NCBI RefSeq assembly: GCF_030463535.1
Contig: NC_132893.1
Coordinates: forward strand, 23,788,782-23,852,781
Length of the DNA: 64,000 nt
Reading direction: 5' to 3'
Source of the DNA: Salminus brasiliensis
Lineage: Eukaryota > Chordata > Actinopteri > Characiformes > Bryconidae
Shown: piece after piece, positions 12,256 through 24,578 of the stretch
Layout of the letters: every line of letters starts with the position of its first letter
Position numbering within the stretch: the first letter of the stretch is position 1
Position numbers and translations under genes: made by a program
Notes under the pieces: generated by a model
The model's database searches: none
The model's input: the letters and a program-made list of their open reading frames with translations, nothing else
Told to the model about the DNA's origin: nothing

Positions 12256-12383
12256 TGCTGCTGCTGCTGCTGCTCAAAGCGCACAGCATCCCGCCTCCTC
12301 CAGAGCAGCCGACTGCACGTAGAGAAGCTGCTCTCTCACAAGCCTGCTCTCGCCTCTCACAACAACAGCAGCAGCAGCAGCAG
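12256..12383. repeat. Inverted (CTG)6 / (CAG)6 pair
   Basis: A (TGC)6 run at 12256-12273 and a (CAG)6 run at 12366-12383 are complementary and separated by about 92 bases. A transcript across both could form an 18-bp stem. The pair lies in the presumed 5' region of the dlg2 alpha transcript. Confidence 0.9.
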
Positions 12384-12671
12384 CATCCCATGTGCTCTGC
12401 CCCTGGAGATTTGCATCTGTGTGTGTGTGTATGCATGTTTGTGAGTGTTAAAGGGCCCATATCTTGGGAAAATACTGCATTGTTCTGAAATAAAGGGCAC
12501 TAACTAAAGTGGTATTTGTCCCACCTTTCTGCAGTAACAGCTTTTACTATTTTGAGAAGGCTTTAAGTCACAAATGTTGGGTTGTAGTGGTACAATTAAA
12601 TGACATGCTGTTCCTGACAGTTCCCTGGCCCTTCCTGGCTCTAGATGAGGAATTAAGCTCAAACTTAAAGT

Positions 12672-13162
12672 TACACAGACAAAAGTATTGGGACAATTAC
12701 ACACTACACCTACAGGAGCGTTTATGCCACCCCATTCTACATCCATAGTCGTAAGTAAAATATCTCTGGTAACCTCTAACAAGCAGGTTACTGAGTCAGC
12801 AGAGCGTTGGCTACTTTTAGGCACTATGCGCCTCAGCACTCGGCGACCCTGCTCTGTAATTTTACAACACTTCGTTGTTGTCTAAGTTGCTGTGGGTCCT
12901 AAACACTTTTCAATTATGCCACTCACAGTTAATCAAGGAATATCTAGGAGGAAAGAAATTTCACCTACTGACTTGTTGCAACGGTGGCATCCTACTACAG
13001 CACCACGCTGGAATCAGTGAGCTCTTTAGGACGACCCATTCTTTCACTAATGTATGTAATAGCAGACTGCATGGCAAGGTGCTTGATTTTATACATCTGG
13101 ACTGAAATGAAACACTTGAGGTCAATGACTAAGAGGTGTGTCTCAATACTTTTGTCCAAATA
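12672..13162 (-). mobile_element. Tc1/mariner remnant, family B
   Basis: Terminal inverted repeats GACAAAAGTATTGGGAC (12678-12694) and GTCTCAATACTTTTGTC (13139-13155) bound about 490 bases. Internal pieces such as CCATTCTTTCACTAATGTAT and GACTGCATGGCAAGGTGCTT, and GCGCCTCAGCACTCGGCGAC, match a second teleost Tc1 family in reverse. Most of the transposase is deleted and no intact frame remains. Confidence 0.8.
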
Positions 13163-13731
13163 GTGTATCTGCTTTAAAGGTACAGAAACAAAAACATATT
13201 TTTTAATTCTAGAAGAAAAGAAGAGCTGGAAAAGAGCCATGCAAAATCAACTATAGCTCTTTTTTAAAAAAAACACACAATGCTACAAGTGGATTGCAGG
13301 GGAAGGGGGTCACAAGAAAAATGTAGGATACGGGCTCTTTAAGATTCTTCGCTTTGTTATACCAGGTTGAAAATCGTTTTAGCTCTGCAGAGAAATCAAT
13401 GCCTGGGAGTGGATCTCCTACAGAGCCCATTGTGCCGCTAAAACAGATTTCACAGACCGTCTTAACAGGGTATGCTTGCCCTTGAGATTGCTCAAGAAAA
13501 AAAAAGATCTGTTTTAGAGATTTTAGGCTGAACTACGCGAGCAGTGGAACAACATACCTGTATCCTGAGCAGAACTGTCAAACTGCTTAGAGTGACGTGG
13601 CAAAGGGGAGAAGAAGTCAAATGAGCATGTACTACAACCTCGCATCTGCAATGGTTCTGAATTTACAGACAAAGTTGATTTGATTTTAGTGTGTGTTGAG
13701 AGAGAACTCCTCAAGATCGAGGGAGCCCTTT

Positions 13732-13732
<1 letters not shown>

Positions 13733-13770
<38 letters not shown>
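13733..13770. repeat. (CA)19 microsatellite
   Basis: A perfect CA run followed by a short TATA/CATA stretch. Confidence 0.95.
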
Positions 13771-13776
<6 letters not shown>

Positions 13777-13865
13777 CATATACACACATATATATTTTGC
13801 AGACCTCTAAGGCTTCAAGCATGAATCATACTGAGGTGGGCTAATTCTGCATTCCCCCTCACTCT

Positions 13866-13866
13866 C

Positions 13867-13902
<36 letters not shown>

Positions 13903-13904
13903 AG
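13866..13904. repeat. (CT)n microsatellite
   Basis: An imperfect CT run with one TTT interruption. Confidence 0.9.
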
Positions 13905-15012
13905 GTTAGCTCATTCTCAGTCAAAAAGAGCACTCTGCTGCACTCTGGAGCTAAATTAAGAGCCCAAAAATCCCCCATGAAAAAAAGCCTCTAATCTGAT
14001 CATTGCAACACAGAGAACTAGAGACTGAAAGAGGCAATGTTGTATGCTGCTCATTCACCATTGGACAAACTGGCCATCAGGGCCAGGGCATAGGAACCCC
14101 CCTCCATCAAATTAAGCAATCTGCTTGAGGTATCCTTATGAGATCATGAGCTAATGACAGTAAAGGTTTCCCAATGATTTCAGACTGAAGATGCTGGCTG
14201 GATAACTGTTTAAACTGCATGTTTTCTGGAAGAGCAGAACAGTTTGGTGACATAGGGCTGCTGTGTTAAAATTCTTGTGCATTGTATGCATTTTGCAACG
14301 TTACACCTTCATGGGGTTGGCTGAAGTGGATCTATTCTAAATTTCCACTGGTTGTAAACATATTTGTATTTTTGTACATCACTGGCATCAAATGTGTACA
14401 TATGGGCATGCAAAAATATTGGTTATCCCCACTGGCCCAGGATTCCTATATCGCTCCATGCCGCTACACATAGTAGACGGGCAGGGGTTAATTAAACTAA
14501 GCAAAAAGATCTTGAGATTGGTTTGGTCAAATATTGTCATATAAAAGGACAAGACAAGTTGCTGTCACACAAAAATTATCTTCAAAATAGTAACTTTAAA
14601 GGAGAAGGGAAAAACCTTCTTCACATTCAATGGATGTCAATGTAATATTTATGTATTTATTTGTCAATGTAGTAAGTACTTTTGGAACATTTCTATTGGT
14701 CTATTCATCATGAAAGTATGACAAATAAAAGAAAAGGGTAAGAGATACAATTAAATAATATATTACGATAGTAATCTGAACACATACAGCCCAGCTGAGC
14801 GTCCCGAGGAGCCCTTGTATACACCTTCAGATACATGTCCTAGGCAGACCATGTCCTAGGCTTTTCCCAGCTTCCTACCTGCTGTCTAGACGCAATGTGT
14901 TCGACCAGTCCCACCTCCAGCTCATCCCGAAACAGAACTTTTATCACCGCTTTCATTCCTGCACTCAGCCACAGGGAGCTAGCCGTGCGATGGCCACTCC
15001 ACACAAACGCGC

Positions 15013-15016
<4 letters not shown>

Positions 15017-15079
<63 letters not shown>
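15017..15079. repeat. (CA)n microsatellite
   Basis: A perfect 63-base CA run. Confidence 0.97.
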
Positions 15080-15082
<3 letters not shown>

Positions 15083-15793
15083 AAGCCGTTCAGCAGATGG
15101 ATTGGGAAGCCGCTTTAAGTGATCACATTATGGAGAATGTTTTAACTTCCTTCAGACCACAGACTCCCACAGAACAGTGAGACAGCATGCTACATGTTTC
15201 ACACAATTTTCGAAAGGCATAGTTCAAGGAGGTTAAATATGCACATGCCTAAATGGTCACTCACTGGCATCGCATGTCGCATTTCACTTTGATGAAAATA
15301 CTAAAACAGTAAATAAAAACAGTAGTACTGAACATCCTGAAGCCTGAATTTCATTTATGGGCTATAAGCATCCATTACTTGATAGTTACATAAGCCGAAA
15401 GTGCAAAACTAAAGACGCAAATATGTTCAGACTCATACAGCATCTTGACTGATCGACTGCATTCCGAGTAAGAGGAACTAATCTGTTCGCCAAAGTCCTA
15501 TAACTCTCATTGGTTTCAGACACTGTACACTGAAACTCTGAAATGAAACCAACCCCACAGCAAAACAGATACTTCAACATCCTGTTAGTTAAACCCAGAG
15601 TAGGCTGAATTACTGTTTTTCTGTTTCTGCATGCAGTTTGCCAGCGACAGGCAGCTTAGCTTACCATAATTAGAGGAAGTCTACAAGCATCGCTAGCCAG
15701 CAAACACAGCACTGCTTATGCCCTCTTCAAAATGTAAGCAGAGGGAGAAATGCAAATACCACAACTCACTATGGGTTAAACAAGGGCAAAAAA

Positions 15794-15930
15794 ATAACCC
15801 CTTAAACAGCCTACAGCCCACCAGCAGTGGAACTTTTATTACCAAAGAATAACCCCACCAGTATATAGAAGTCCCTGTAGTTACTAAATAATGCCTTAGT
15901 GAGTAATTAGCCTTGCTGCATTAATGGTTT
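15794..15930. mobile_element. MITE, TTAACCCC family, copy 1
   Basis: Begins TAACCCCTTAAACAGCC and shares AATAACCCCACCAG, AGAAGTCCCTG and AATGCCTTAGTG with the copy at 24420-24578. The right inverted repeat has decayed. Confidence 0.65.
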
Positions 15931-17844
15931 CATGCCACAAAAGCAAAAATAATGTCATCTGTTTTCTAATATGATCAACAATTCTGTAGAATGCTTTATG
16001 TTGTATTGTAAAAGTTGAGGTATCCAGATTCCATGTTTTGTTGCTTTTTCTAAGTGAAAATAAGTTATCAAGTCCAACATTTTAAAGTATTTAATACACC
16101 CTTACTTGTTTATTTATTATAACTTATTGAATGTACAAAGAATATGCACTATTTTATATACTATTTTTGTCCAATAGGTTACTGTCAGCAAATACATTTG
16201 CAGAATTACCACATTTAAGTACAGGGCTTATTTACTTAGGTTCCATTAAGGAAGCAATAATAATAATAATAATAACAATAATAATACAAATAATTAAATA
16301 TTTCATCTGAATAGGAGTGTCCAAACTTCTGCATACAATTTAATTCTGTATTGGTTTTGATGTCAAACTTTAACAGAAATGTAGCACAAATGGAATGCAT
16401 GTTCTGCACAGCAAAACTACACCTAAAAACTAAAAAATACACCTACAAATCTAAAACAAATAATAATTAATTAATACAAGTAATTATTCATTCATATCAA
16501 TTATGAATTAACAACTGAAGTAATATTATTTTAAATCTATTTAAAATCTAATAACTAATATCATCTATTCTCAGATACAGGTGTAAAGTTTAAAGTTTTG
16601 ATTAGTAGTAAGAAACAACCCATTTCAAATTACAAATTAATTCATACGTTTGTTATGTCAGTCATTAATTATGACTTTAGGGCTTCAAAACTAGTCCTCA
16701 CTTGCATGATGCATGCTGTTCTACTGGAAGCTTGTTTTAGGCCCTATCAGCACACAGCTGGACACTTCACTAACACATACAGCTGTGAATGAGACACCTG
16801 GCACCACATACTCTTGATCTCTTGAGTGTGTGTGTGTGTGTGTCTCTGTGGTTTCCTTTAGGAAGGAAACGCACCTGAACAGGCAGTGCCTGTAGTGAAT
16901 ACTGTAGTTACAGCAGCTGGCACTGCTTCAGGTCCATAGTACAGGGTGTTTGGCTGCAGTTCAGGCACACAGTATTTGGCTTCGTTGTGGAACAGTTAGG
17001 GTACAGGGTGATACTCCACCAAAAAGTTCCCAAAACAGGTGGGTGCAGAAAAAAACAGAATGCCCTGTGCTTCCTAAGCCATGTCACTCCACTGCAGCAT
17101 TCCCTTTACAGCCTTCCTGACTTTACCATATTTAAAATGATGATGTTGGCCTCCCAAGCCGAGAACAGACCTGACAGACCCTACCTAGCTTGAACTCTTC
17201 AAGCTTTAGGCACAGCTGGACTAGTCCTAACAAAGCAGTTTAATTTTAGGACCCTCAGGTGTGTCTTTCTAAACTGTGCTCAATCAGCTCAGACTGCAAC
17301 AGGTGGACTCCAGCTGAGTTCTACACACATCTCAAACAAATGGGATGCACCTGAACACATTCTGGTGTGTCACAGCAAAGGGTCTGACTTTCATAAAAAC
17401 AAGATTTCAGTTTTTAATTTCTGATTAATTTTCAGAACTCTCTGAACACATTTTCACTTTGTCACTACAGATATGAATAAAAACAGTAATTATACCTATT
17501 CAAAATCAAACCTATCACACAATGAAGTTTCTAAGAAATAAAGGAGTCTGAAGACTTGGCAATGTCCAGTGTGTAAACACCCTAAGTCTATGCATGTTTT
17601 TAATGAGATAACTTTCAGATAACTTTTATCAGGGTCTCAGGCCTTAATCAGGGCTTGTTAGGGCTAAGTCTTGTTAGGAAATGCCAGGCGATAAAGAAAC
17701 TAAGCCTTCCCAATACTCCCAATACTTTCCAATATTGATGCTCACAAAGCAGAAAAAGGTAACAGGTTCATAATGAAATTAGCATGAGACATGTTCAATA
17801 GGTAGTTAACAGCCTGTGTCTTTGCCCTCTGCATACACCTTATT

Positions 17845-18113
17845 CCTTACTCCCCAACTTATCTCAAAACTACTGGAGAACAAAACTCTCTATTTTTAGA
17901 GAGTAGAGTTCCACTGCTTCACAGCTCAATACTGGGGGGCTTTGTACCCCTTTGTACCCCTAGCCCATGCTTTTCTGCTCCAGATAATCTTCTCTATAAG
18001 GACTAGACAAGCTGTGTGTGTATACTGTATTTGTCTCAGCAGTGGGTACAGTATAAAGTAGCTGAACGCCTTCATACGAAGGGGTGTCCACAAACATTTG
18101 GACATGTAGCGTA
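17845..18113 (-). mobile_element. Non-autonomous DNA element, partial reverse copy
   Basis: Shares TCCCCAACTTATCTCAAAA, GTTCCACTGCTTCACAGCTC and the terminal GGGGTGTCCACAAACATTTG with the copies at 28512 and 40352. The distal half is missing. Confidence 0.72.
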
Positions 18114-19666
18114 CATCCCACTCAGTGCACTGTTCTCATGCTGTTTGGTCCTGATATGAAATGAGACATTAGCCTTCACCGGTTTAATCCTAAAACATAA
18201 ACAACATATTGATTTGTTTGGCCAATCGTATTATGGCTTTACATTTGAACTAAATTGCACTCTTCTGAATCGAATCGCTGTTCTCATGCATCCATTTTCT
18301 GCTTTTTAGCTTCTGTCAACAACATGGGTGGGTAACTCCAGCGTGCCAGATTTAAAATTGATTAAAAGTAATGAAAAACGAGGAGGAGAATCAAGACAGG
18401 AGAAGAACTACAGCATTTTAGGATCCCTACAAGGTCCCGAAGTTCTACCTCGGCCCCCAGTCTGACATATATTTGGGAAATTATTTTCCAAACCTGAATG
18501 AACCTGACGTGAGCAAGGTTTTCATGTGTTTGCCTATGCATCTATAATATACTGTGTGCACACTGTATGTGTGTGCATGCGTAAATCTACGTAGTGTGTG
18601 TAAGGACATGTGCGTCTGTATGTGTCTGTACACGTGCATCTGCGTGTACGCATGCGTCTTAATGCTGATGCCTTCACTGCTCACACTGCAGCAGTGTGTG
18701 TGGGCGAGAGGTGGCAATTACTGCAGATCCACACGCCTTCCAGTAAAGAGTAGAACTACAGAGAAGAATCCAGGCACACACACACAGACAGACCCACATA
18801 TGCACACAAGTTCAGACACAGTGCAATCTTCAATCATTAGCAACACGCTAATAGCACAGACTGCAGCCTCCCAACCAGAGGCATCAGTCACACTGCTGGG
18901 CTTTGTGTCAATACGAGCCACTTCTTAGGATCCACACAGTGTATCGGCTCACTAATTACAGTGCATTCTCTATCTCGCTCTCTCTCTCTCCCTCTCCCTC
19001 TCTCTCTCTCTCTCACACACAAACACAACATGCAGCATTCTCGTGTCTTCCCTAGGCAAAGTCATCCTGTGTTTTACATCAGCTGTGCTTTATCATATTA
19101 CGTTATGTCATAATTCCATTATGCCTGTATCCACCAGCATTCACCGCTTTTCAAAACCTCCAAACATACTGTCTTTTTGCAAAAACAACAAAAGGAAATA
19201 AGACAAAGTGAGCTTTAGACACAGCACGTGGCCATGCCTGTGGCATGACTGCAATTAAGGAATTCGTTTCATAATCATCAGAGCAAAAACATGTTCCACC
19301 CACACCTGCAAGACAGGAGATAAACAACTAGCTGTTAGTGCAGAGGCAGATGTTTAAACGAGACGAAATGCTCCTCTAAATCTACAGCACTTGTTTGTGC
19401 CTCTGCACACTCCACGGGCCTGCTGCTGACGACATGCTGCTTAGTGTTCAGTAATTACCAGAGTTCGGTATGAGTATGCGTATTAGAGTGTGTATTAGAG
19501 TGTGTGTGAGTGAGCAAAAAGGAAAAGGGAGAGAATAAGGGAAACCAGAAAATAAGAAAGGAGAGAATATGTTTGGAAACACTTTGCCTTCTTTTGAACT
19601 TTTCTAAGTAGAGTAAATACCCACAAACAGACGATTTTCAGACGATAAGATATGCATCTCGTTACC

Positions 19667-19989
19667 TATACACCAATCAGCCATCACAGTGTTATGGGGT
19701 GGATATACGTATTAGGCAGCACATAAACTGTCAGTTCTTGAAGGTGATGCGTTAAAAGCAGGATAAATAGGCAGACATAAAGTCAGAGCATCACACAGGT
19801 CTTGTCGGGTGTTTCCCGGTATGCAGTGGTACCAGTGACAGGGTCATGAGAAATTGAAGAATTCTTCTGTTAGATTAAAGGGAACAGTTACAAACACCTT
19901 AGTGTCAAATACAACTAGACACCTTTAGAGGTCTTCTGGAATCCATGCCTCTAGCCAAGTATGTTTTATGTTATAGCTGATTAGTGTAC
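19667..19989 (+). mobile_element. Tc1/mariner remnant, family A, heavily deleted
   Basis: The termini are visible: TATACACCAATCAGCCATCA at the left and TTATAGCTGATTAGTGTACA at the right, an inverted repeat. Between them are short transposon pieces (TTAGGCAGCACATAAACTGT, GGTGTTTCCCGGTATGCAG, GAGGTCTTCTGGAATCCAT) with the middle deleted. Confidence 0.75.
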
Positions 19990-21511
19990 AATACAGAAAC
20001 GAAACAGCAAAACAAGTACTGATTCAACACAATTTGATTGACTACTGATCTAATACGATTCAGTTTAGCGCCAATGCTATTCAATTGTGTGGGCTAGGGA
20101 GCTCTAGAGGTAACTTCTGACCTTTTTTTCTTTATACTTCTAGCTACAACGATCTGACATTGAAAAAAGTTGAATTAGAACATCATGATCATCAAAGTGG
20201 ATCTTCCTTAGTATGAAGAGCAGGTTTATAGTGATCTGACACTTCACTTTTCCAAACTATTGTTAAAAGCCCGTATTGAAAATCCTCTGCCCCAGAGGTG
20301 GTTTACACAGATTAAAGGTCTGAGTGCGGATGAGTGCTGACATTACAAAAAAGAGGATAAAAGGCTTTGGACAGGGTATTATTGGGTCTCTATTTATGTG
20401 GATAGTACACTTTAGCCCCCTCTATACATTATCTACAGTAATCGAATTGTTAACTATCTTGTGAAACTGGGGTTGAGGTTAGAATGTAGACCAGGGGGAG
20501 GGTTAGGTTTGGGGTAATGAGTTTAGGGCTTATGAGAATTCGATTTAATAGATATTTAGTTGAATGTTAAAGGTAAGTGAAGTATCATGGCCAAGAGCTG
20601 CCAACTCTGACAGAAGAAGTTTGACTAACATGCAAAATGGCCAATCACAGCCTAATATTCTGCTATGGCATGTGATGTATGCAATTGTGGATTTTTTTTT
20701 TTGTCCTGCCGTTCACCACTGAAGATTAGAGAAAACACACTTGAACTTGGTTTTCTGTTGAAACAAGACATAGACACGGACACAGACAGTCAGATAGTTC
20801 ACCAGAATGCAACTGACTATACTGGTACAGGTAAATGCACAATAGAGGCTAAGACTAGGTCTCCCCTATAAAATCTATACAATCCACATCTTCTGTTTCT
20901 TCAGTGGCTGCCCATCGGCTCCTATTTTAAGTGTGCTTTGAGTCAACCGTTTTTCTGTTATTTTACCAAGGACAGAGACACCTGTCAAAATGACCTGGTA
21001 GTCAACTGTATTCTAAAGATGGAGCAGACAGGAATTAAGCTGAAAATAAGGAACGATGAACCTCTTTCAATTTCACCAAATTTTCAGGACATTTAGCTTA
21101 ACTGAAATCAAAGTGTGCTGTCACACGGCCAGACCAAACTGTCTGACCGTTAACAGCAAACAATGTCCATCTGCATAGAGTGAAAACGCTCAAGAAGGCC
21201 TCTTTTTCCTTTAAAAGCCACAAACAGAAAAAGGAGAACAGGAAGAAAACAGCATCTGGAGAAATATCTCGGATTGCTTTGCAGAGGCTTTTCCACTGTA
21301 AACACAGCCGAGGCTGACAATCTGCTGTTTTCCGAGAAGGTGTGAAGCCTTCTACGTACCTATCAGCAATGATGTGTGCATGTGTTGTGCATAACTTAGG
21401 GTGGTGATTATGCAGTAGCCTTTACTCCAGTGTTAGCACAGTTGTGCGTGGGTCTGTTTTGTGCTTATTTTGCCCCCCTTCCCCCGGTGAACACCAGCAA
21501 GTAACACTCAC

Positions 21512-21580
21512 TTCTGCATTTGTGTTGCTGTCGGCTGCTGACTCCTCCACACTTAGCTCCACATGGCTCTTCTCCATCAC
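21512..21580 (-). CDS. dlg2: dlg2 putative 69-nt in-frame cassette exon
   Basis: A candidate exon of 69 bases sits between a TTTGTACAG acceptor and a strong GAA|GTGAGT donor, in phase 0 at both ends, so it can be included or skipped without changing frame. It would add 23 residues starting VMEKSHVELSVEESAAD, an acidic Ser-rich linker between the L27 domain and PDZ1. I do not recognise this peptide from mammalian DLG2, whose L27-PDZ1 linker is variable and alternatively spliced. Support comes from correct strand, frame, both splice sites, open frame and local G+C content. The polypyrimidine tract before the acceptor is weak, as is common in regulated exons. Transcript evidence would be needed to call it with certainty. 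Confidence 0.6.
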
Positions 21581-21829
21581 CTGTACAAACATACAACATA
21601 CAGTATGTCTGTGTGAAGAAAATTTAAAAAAATTCTACATAATGTAAAGATTTACCATTAAACTGGAATAAAATCATTACAATAAATTCAGTTGGTTGTT
21701 TACATGTAAGTGCTTGGGGCTCACAGGTTATAAGCTGTCTAAGTGCTGGGCCTATCATGGGGGGGATTACCAGTGTCCTAAGAACTGGCAGCTGTCCTAT
21801 GGTGTTTGATTAGTGAAGGTGGGGGTCCT

Positions 21830-22000
21830 ATATGGAGCCATGACAACACATGGTGCCCTTTGAGAGTTTAAATAGTTCTTTGCCTGGTTAAGGGGTTCTT
21901 TACTAAAACCCGTTGTTAATTGGGGTGAATGCGGGGTTGTTTTCTCTATGGCAGTGCTCAAAGAACCTTTTGTAGCGCTCATTTTTTGTAAGAGTGCAGT
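21830..22000. mobile_element. AGAACC-type MITE remnant
   Basis: Opposed AAAGAACC/GGTTCTTT motifs (GGGGTTCTTTACTAAAACCC and CTCAAAGAACCTTTTGTAG). Similar motifs occur at 35970-36065 and 47624-47735, suggesting a small inverted-repeat element family. Confidence 0.4.
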
Positions 22001-22599
22001 GTCAGAAACCACATTAGCAAGTCTATTTGAGATTACTTAGCAACTCAGCATGGCTTGAAGCAAGTGTGTGATGATTTAAGCATGCAGTCAGTACAAAGCT
22101 ATTTCGTTCAACGTGCAAACTTTGGTCTGCACATTTCTCAGCAAACTATTTGCTTAAAGTCTCAAATAGGTACTGTGTTGAAAGGCTGTTACTGGAAACC
22201 TTCAATCTACTGGTTGCTGTGACATTACTGAGCACCTCATTGGGCATGCATGATAGTGCATGATGGTAAACACTTGACTCTGCTACATGACCATGAAGAC
22301 ATCTGACAGGCATAACAATTGAGGAAAAAAGCCTGCTGATGGGAACATGGCAGTTATGGGGACGTCTGAGTGTGGCCTGCCTACAGCATCATTTCAATTT
22401 AATTCTGCACCAAGAGGCAGAGCACAGCTTTGCAATGCTAAGTAGTTTTACTAAAATGCACCCATGGAGAACTCACATTTCCTCTAAATGAAATGTAGCA
22501 GATCAGACATGCTTGGCTTCTTCATAGTCCTGAAAAGGGGCTACTTATCTCACAACAACAGTGGAATGTTTTTGGAGCCACAAAGAGCCACAAAAACAT

Positions 22600-22770
22600 T
22601 TTTTTAAAAAAGGTGCTGTCCCCGTGTTCAGAGAACCGCTGGTTCGAATCCCGATCATGCTGCTAACTATTGGCAGCCGAGGCCCTGAGGGAGCACAACT
22701 GGCCTTGTTCTCTCCAGTGAGGTGCACTGGTTGCCCAGCGATGTTGCTTTGGCGGCAGTTCGAAAAATGA
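22600..22770 (+). mobile_element. Truncated tRNA-derived SINE (second family)
   Basis: A B-box-like GCTGGTTCGAATCCCGATCA near 22640 is followed by GGCCCTGAGGGAGCACAACT and a GGCCTTGTTCTCTC motif, which recur in a fish SINE family I recognise. The 5' A-box part is degraded and the 3' part is cut. Confidence 0.6.
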
Positions 22771-24419
22771 ATATCTACATCTACTGAACAATAAATTTTC
22801 ACTAAAACCCCTTAGTTCCCCTTATAATCAAGTTATTCTGTGATGTTTACCAACTTGAAAAAGTCGTACATTTTCGAGGCCTCGTCATCCATGGCTCATT
22901 ACTATCCTCATGATTAATGCACTTGATGGTTTGAATGGTCCCATACACAGTAAATCACAGCTTTCATTCAACAGTGGTTTCTTAGAGCTTCCAAACATTT
23001 TTGATCAATCAGTCACATTTTAATGAGGCAAGAGGCCGTAATGATGCCATCAATGAGTGATACAACAAGTAATGTTTCATTTCTTAGCCCGAGCGCTACA
23101 AAGTCTCCTGTCAGATCTGCCGCTAGTAGCAGCACAGTCATATTACATTATTTAATCATTCTATGATTACATTCTATCTTACTGAAAATCTAATCAGTGT
23201 GTGTTTTTGTTTGGCCCTTTATAAACTGAGCAAGGTCAAAAATATTTGTAATGCATTTAGGAGCATTTCTGCTTTACTCGTCTTCTCAATTGATGTCAAA
23301 ATTTCCCATTAAAAGATAAATTAATGTTTGTAACATGTAGCTCTGACTTGCCTTTATGTCTGCCCTGTTTTCTATTTTCATTCCTCCCTATGTTTACTTC
23401 TGTCATGTGCTCTTTAGTACATTCTTCAGTTTTTCTACCCTTGCCCAGCCATCAACATGTGTTTACAGTCCCAGCCCTTGTAATTCTTGTCAATTATGTC
23501 TCATTATGTCTCTGTGTATAAGACCCCGTCCACACATATCCAAATATCTAAAATTAAAATCCTCCCTTTGTTTTTGAAAATATTTCCATCTACACAGAAA
23601 CGAAAATGAGCTTGAGCATGCTAGCGTGCTATGTGGTGAAAGTACCTCATAAAGAGAGACTTGTACAAATGACAATGTTAAACAGAAAACATACATATGC
23701 TTATAAATAATATGCCACGAACTTGATTACATCAGATATTGTATTGAACAGATATTATATCTCTAATATAAAACATTATTTGTCACGCTTCCGGGCTTTC
23801 CCACTGCCTCCATCAAGACCCTGAACTACACTTCTCAAAACTGTCACATGCGTGCAACCATTCAATCCAGAACTGTACTGTATGCTGTTTATACTGTTTG
23901 TATAAAAACCCCAGTTTGTCAGTAACTTTGCGAAGTACTGTCAAGCTTAGCCCTCTCAGTTACTATTTGCCTATGTTTGGTTGCTTGGTTGGTTTGTTGT
24001 TTTGGTCTTGACTCTGGTCTGTTTATTGGATTATTCTATTGGATCCGTTTATTGGATCCACTAGGGTCTGGTTCGTCCCTCACATGTTACATTTCCCAGT
24101 CAGACCTATCATATACATTGTATAACCATGAACATATAAAGATGCTAATTAGGGTCTTTGGTGTAACCAAGTCTCTGACAGATTCAAGACTTTTTAAATT
24201 TTATAATCTCAGATCTGCTTATGTAATTTCTGACACTGTATGATATTATATTTTGAAAAAATGGACAGAGAAGACTTCAAGACTTTAGACTTCAAGATGA
24301 CTGATGCAAGTTACTTAGAGAATGATTAAGCCAATATCAAAATGACAGCTAAGAAAATATCTCATGAGTGTGCTGGGACTGATATGTTAATATCTAAACT
24401 AAATACACTAATATTTTGT

Positions 24420-24578
24420 TTAACCCCCTAAACAGCCAATAGCTCGCATGCAGGCCAAAGGCGTTATTAAAAACCTCTATTACCAAAAAATAACCCCACC
24501 AGTCTGTACAGAAGTCCCTGCGGTTACTCAATAACATGCCTTAGTGTGTAATAAGCCTTACTGCGTTAAGGGGTTAAT
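24420..24578. mobile_element. MITE, TTAACCCC family, copy 2
   Basis: About 159 bases bounded by inverted repeats: TTAACCCCCTAAACAG on the left and GCGTTAAGGGGTTAA on the right. It has no coding capacity and is homologous to 15794-15930. Confidence 0.7.

Larger units (their letters stand above)
11858..12470 (-). promoter_or_regulatory. dlg2: dlg2 alpha promoter and 5' untranslated block
   Basis: This block directly upstream of the MDCLCIVTTK start is G+C-richer than the surrounding introns and has a local CpG cluster at about 12085-12165, including GCGCGC and GGCCGC sites. A long GA/CT tract (about 12170-12250) and paired (CTG)6 and (CAG)6 runs lie further upstream. GA/CT tracts of this type are common near vertebrate promoters. 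The transcription start cannot be placed by eye; the CpG cluster is the likeliest core. Assignment as promoter is inferred from position and composition. Confidence 0.55.
12471..21511 (-). other. dlg2: dlg2 intron upstream of the alpha exon
   Basis: Intronic on the beta transcript. It holds a Tc1 remnant (12672-13162), a non-autonomous DNA element copy (17845-18113), a second Tc1 family fossil (19667-19989), a MITE (15794-15930), CA and CT microsatellites, and GT-rich alternating sequence at 18540-18670. No exon is supported. Confidence 0.65.

Noticed and set aside
12086..12488. Overlapping ORFs on both strands rich in ER, S/L and poly-C residues
   Set aside because: They are translations of the GA/CT and CTG/CAG repeats; no domain, no splice logic, and the alpha start exon uses a different frame.
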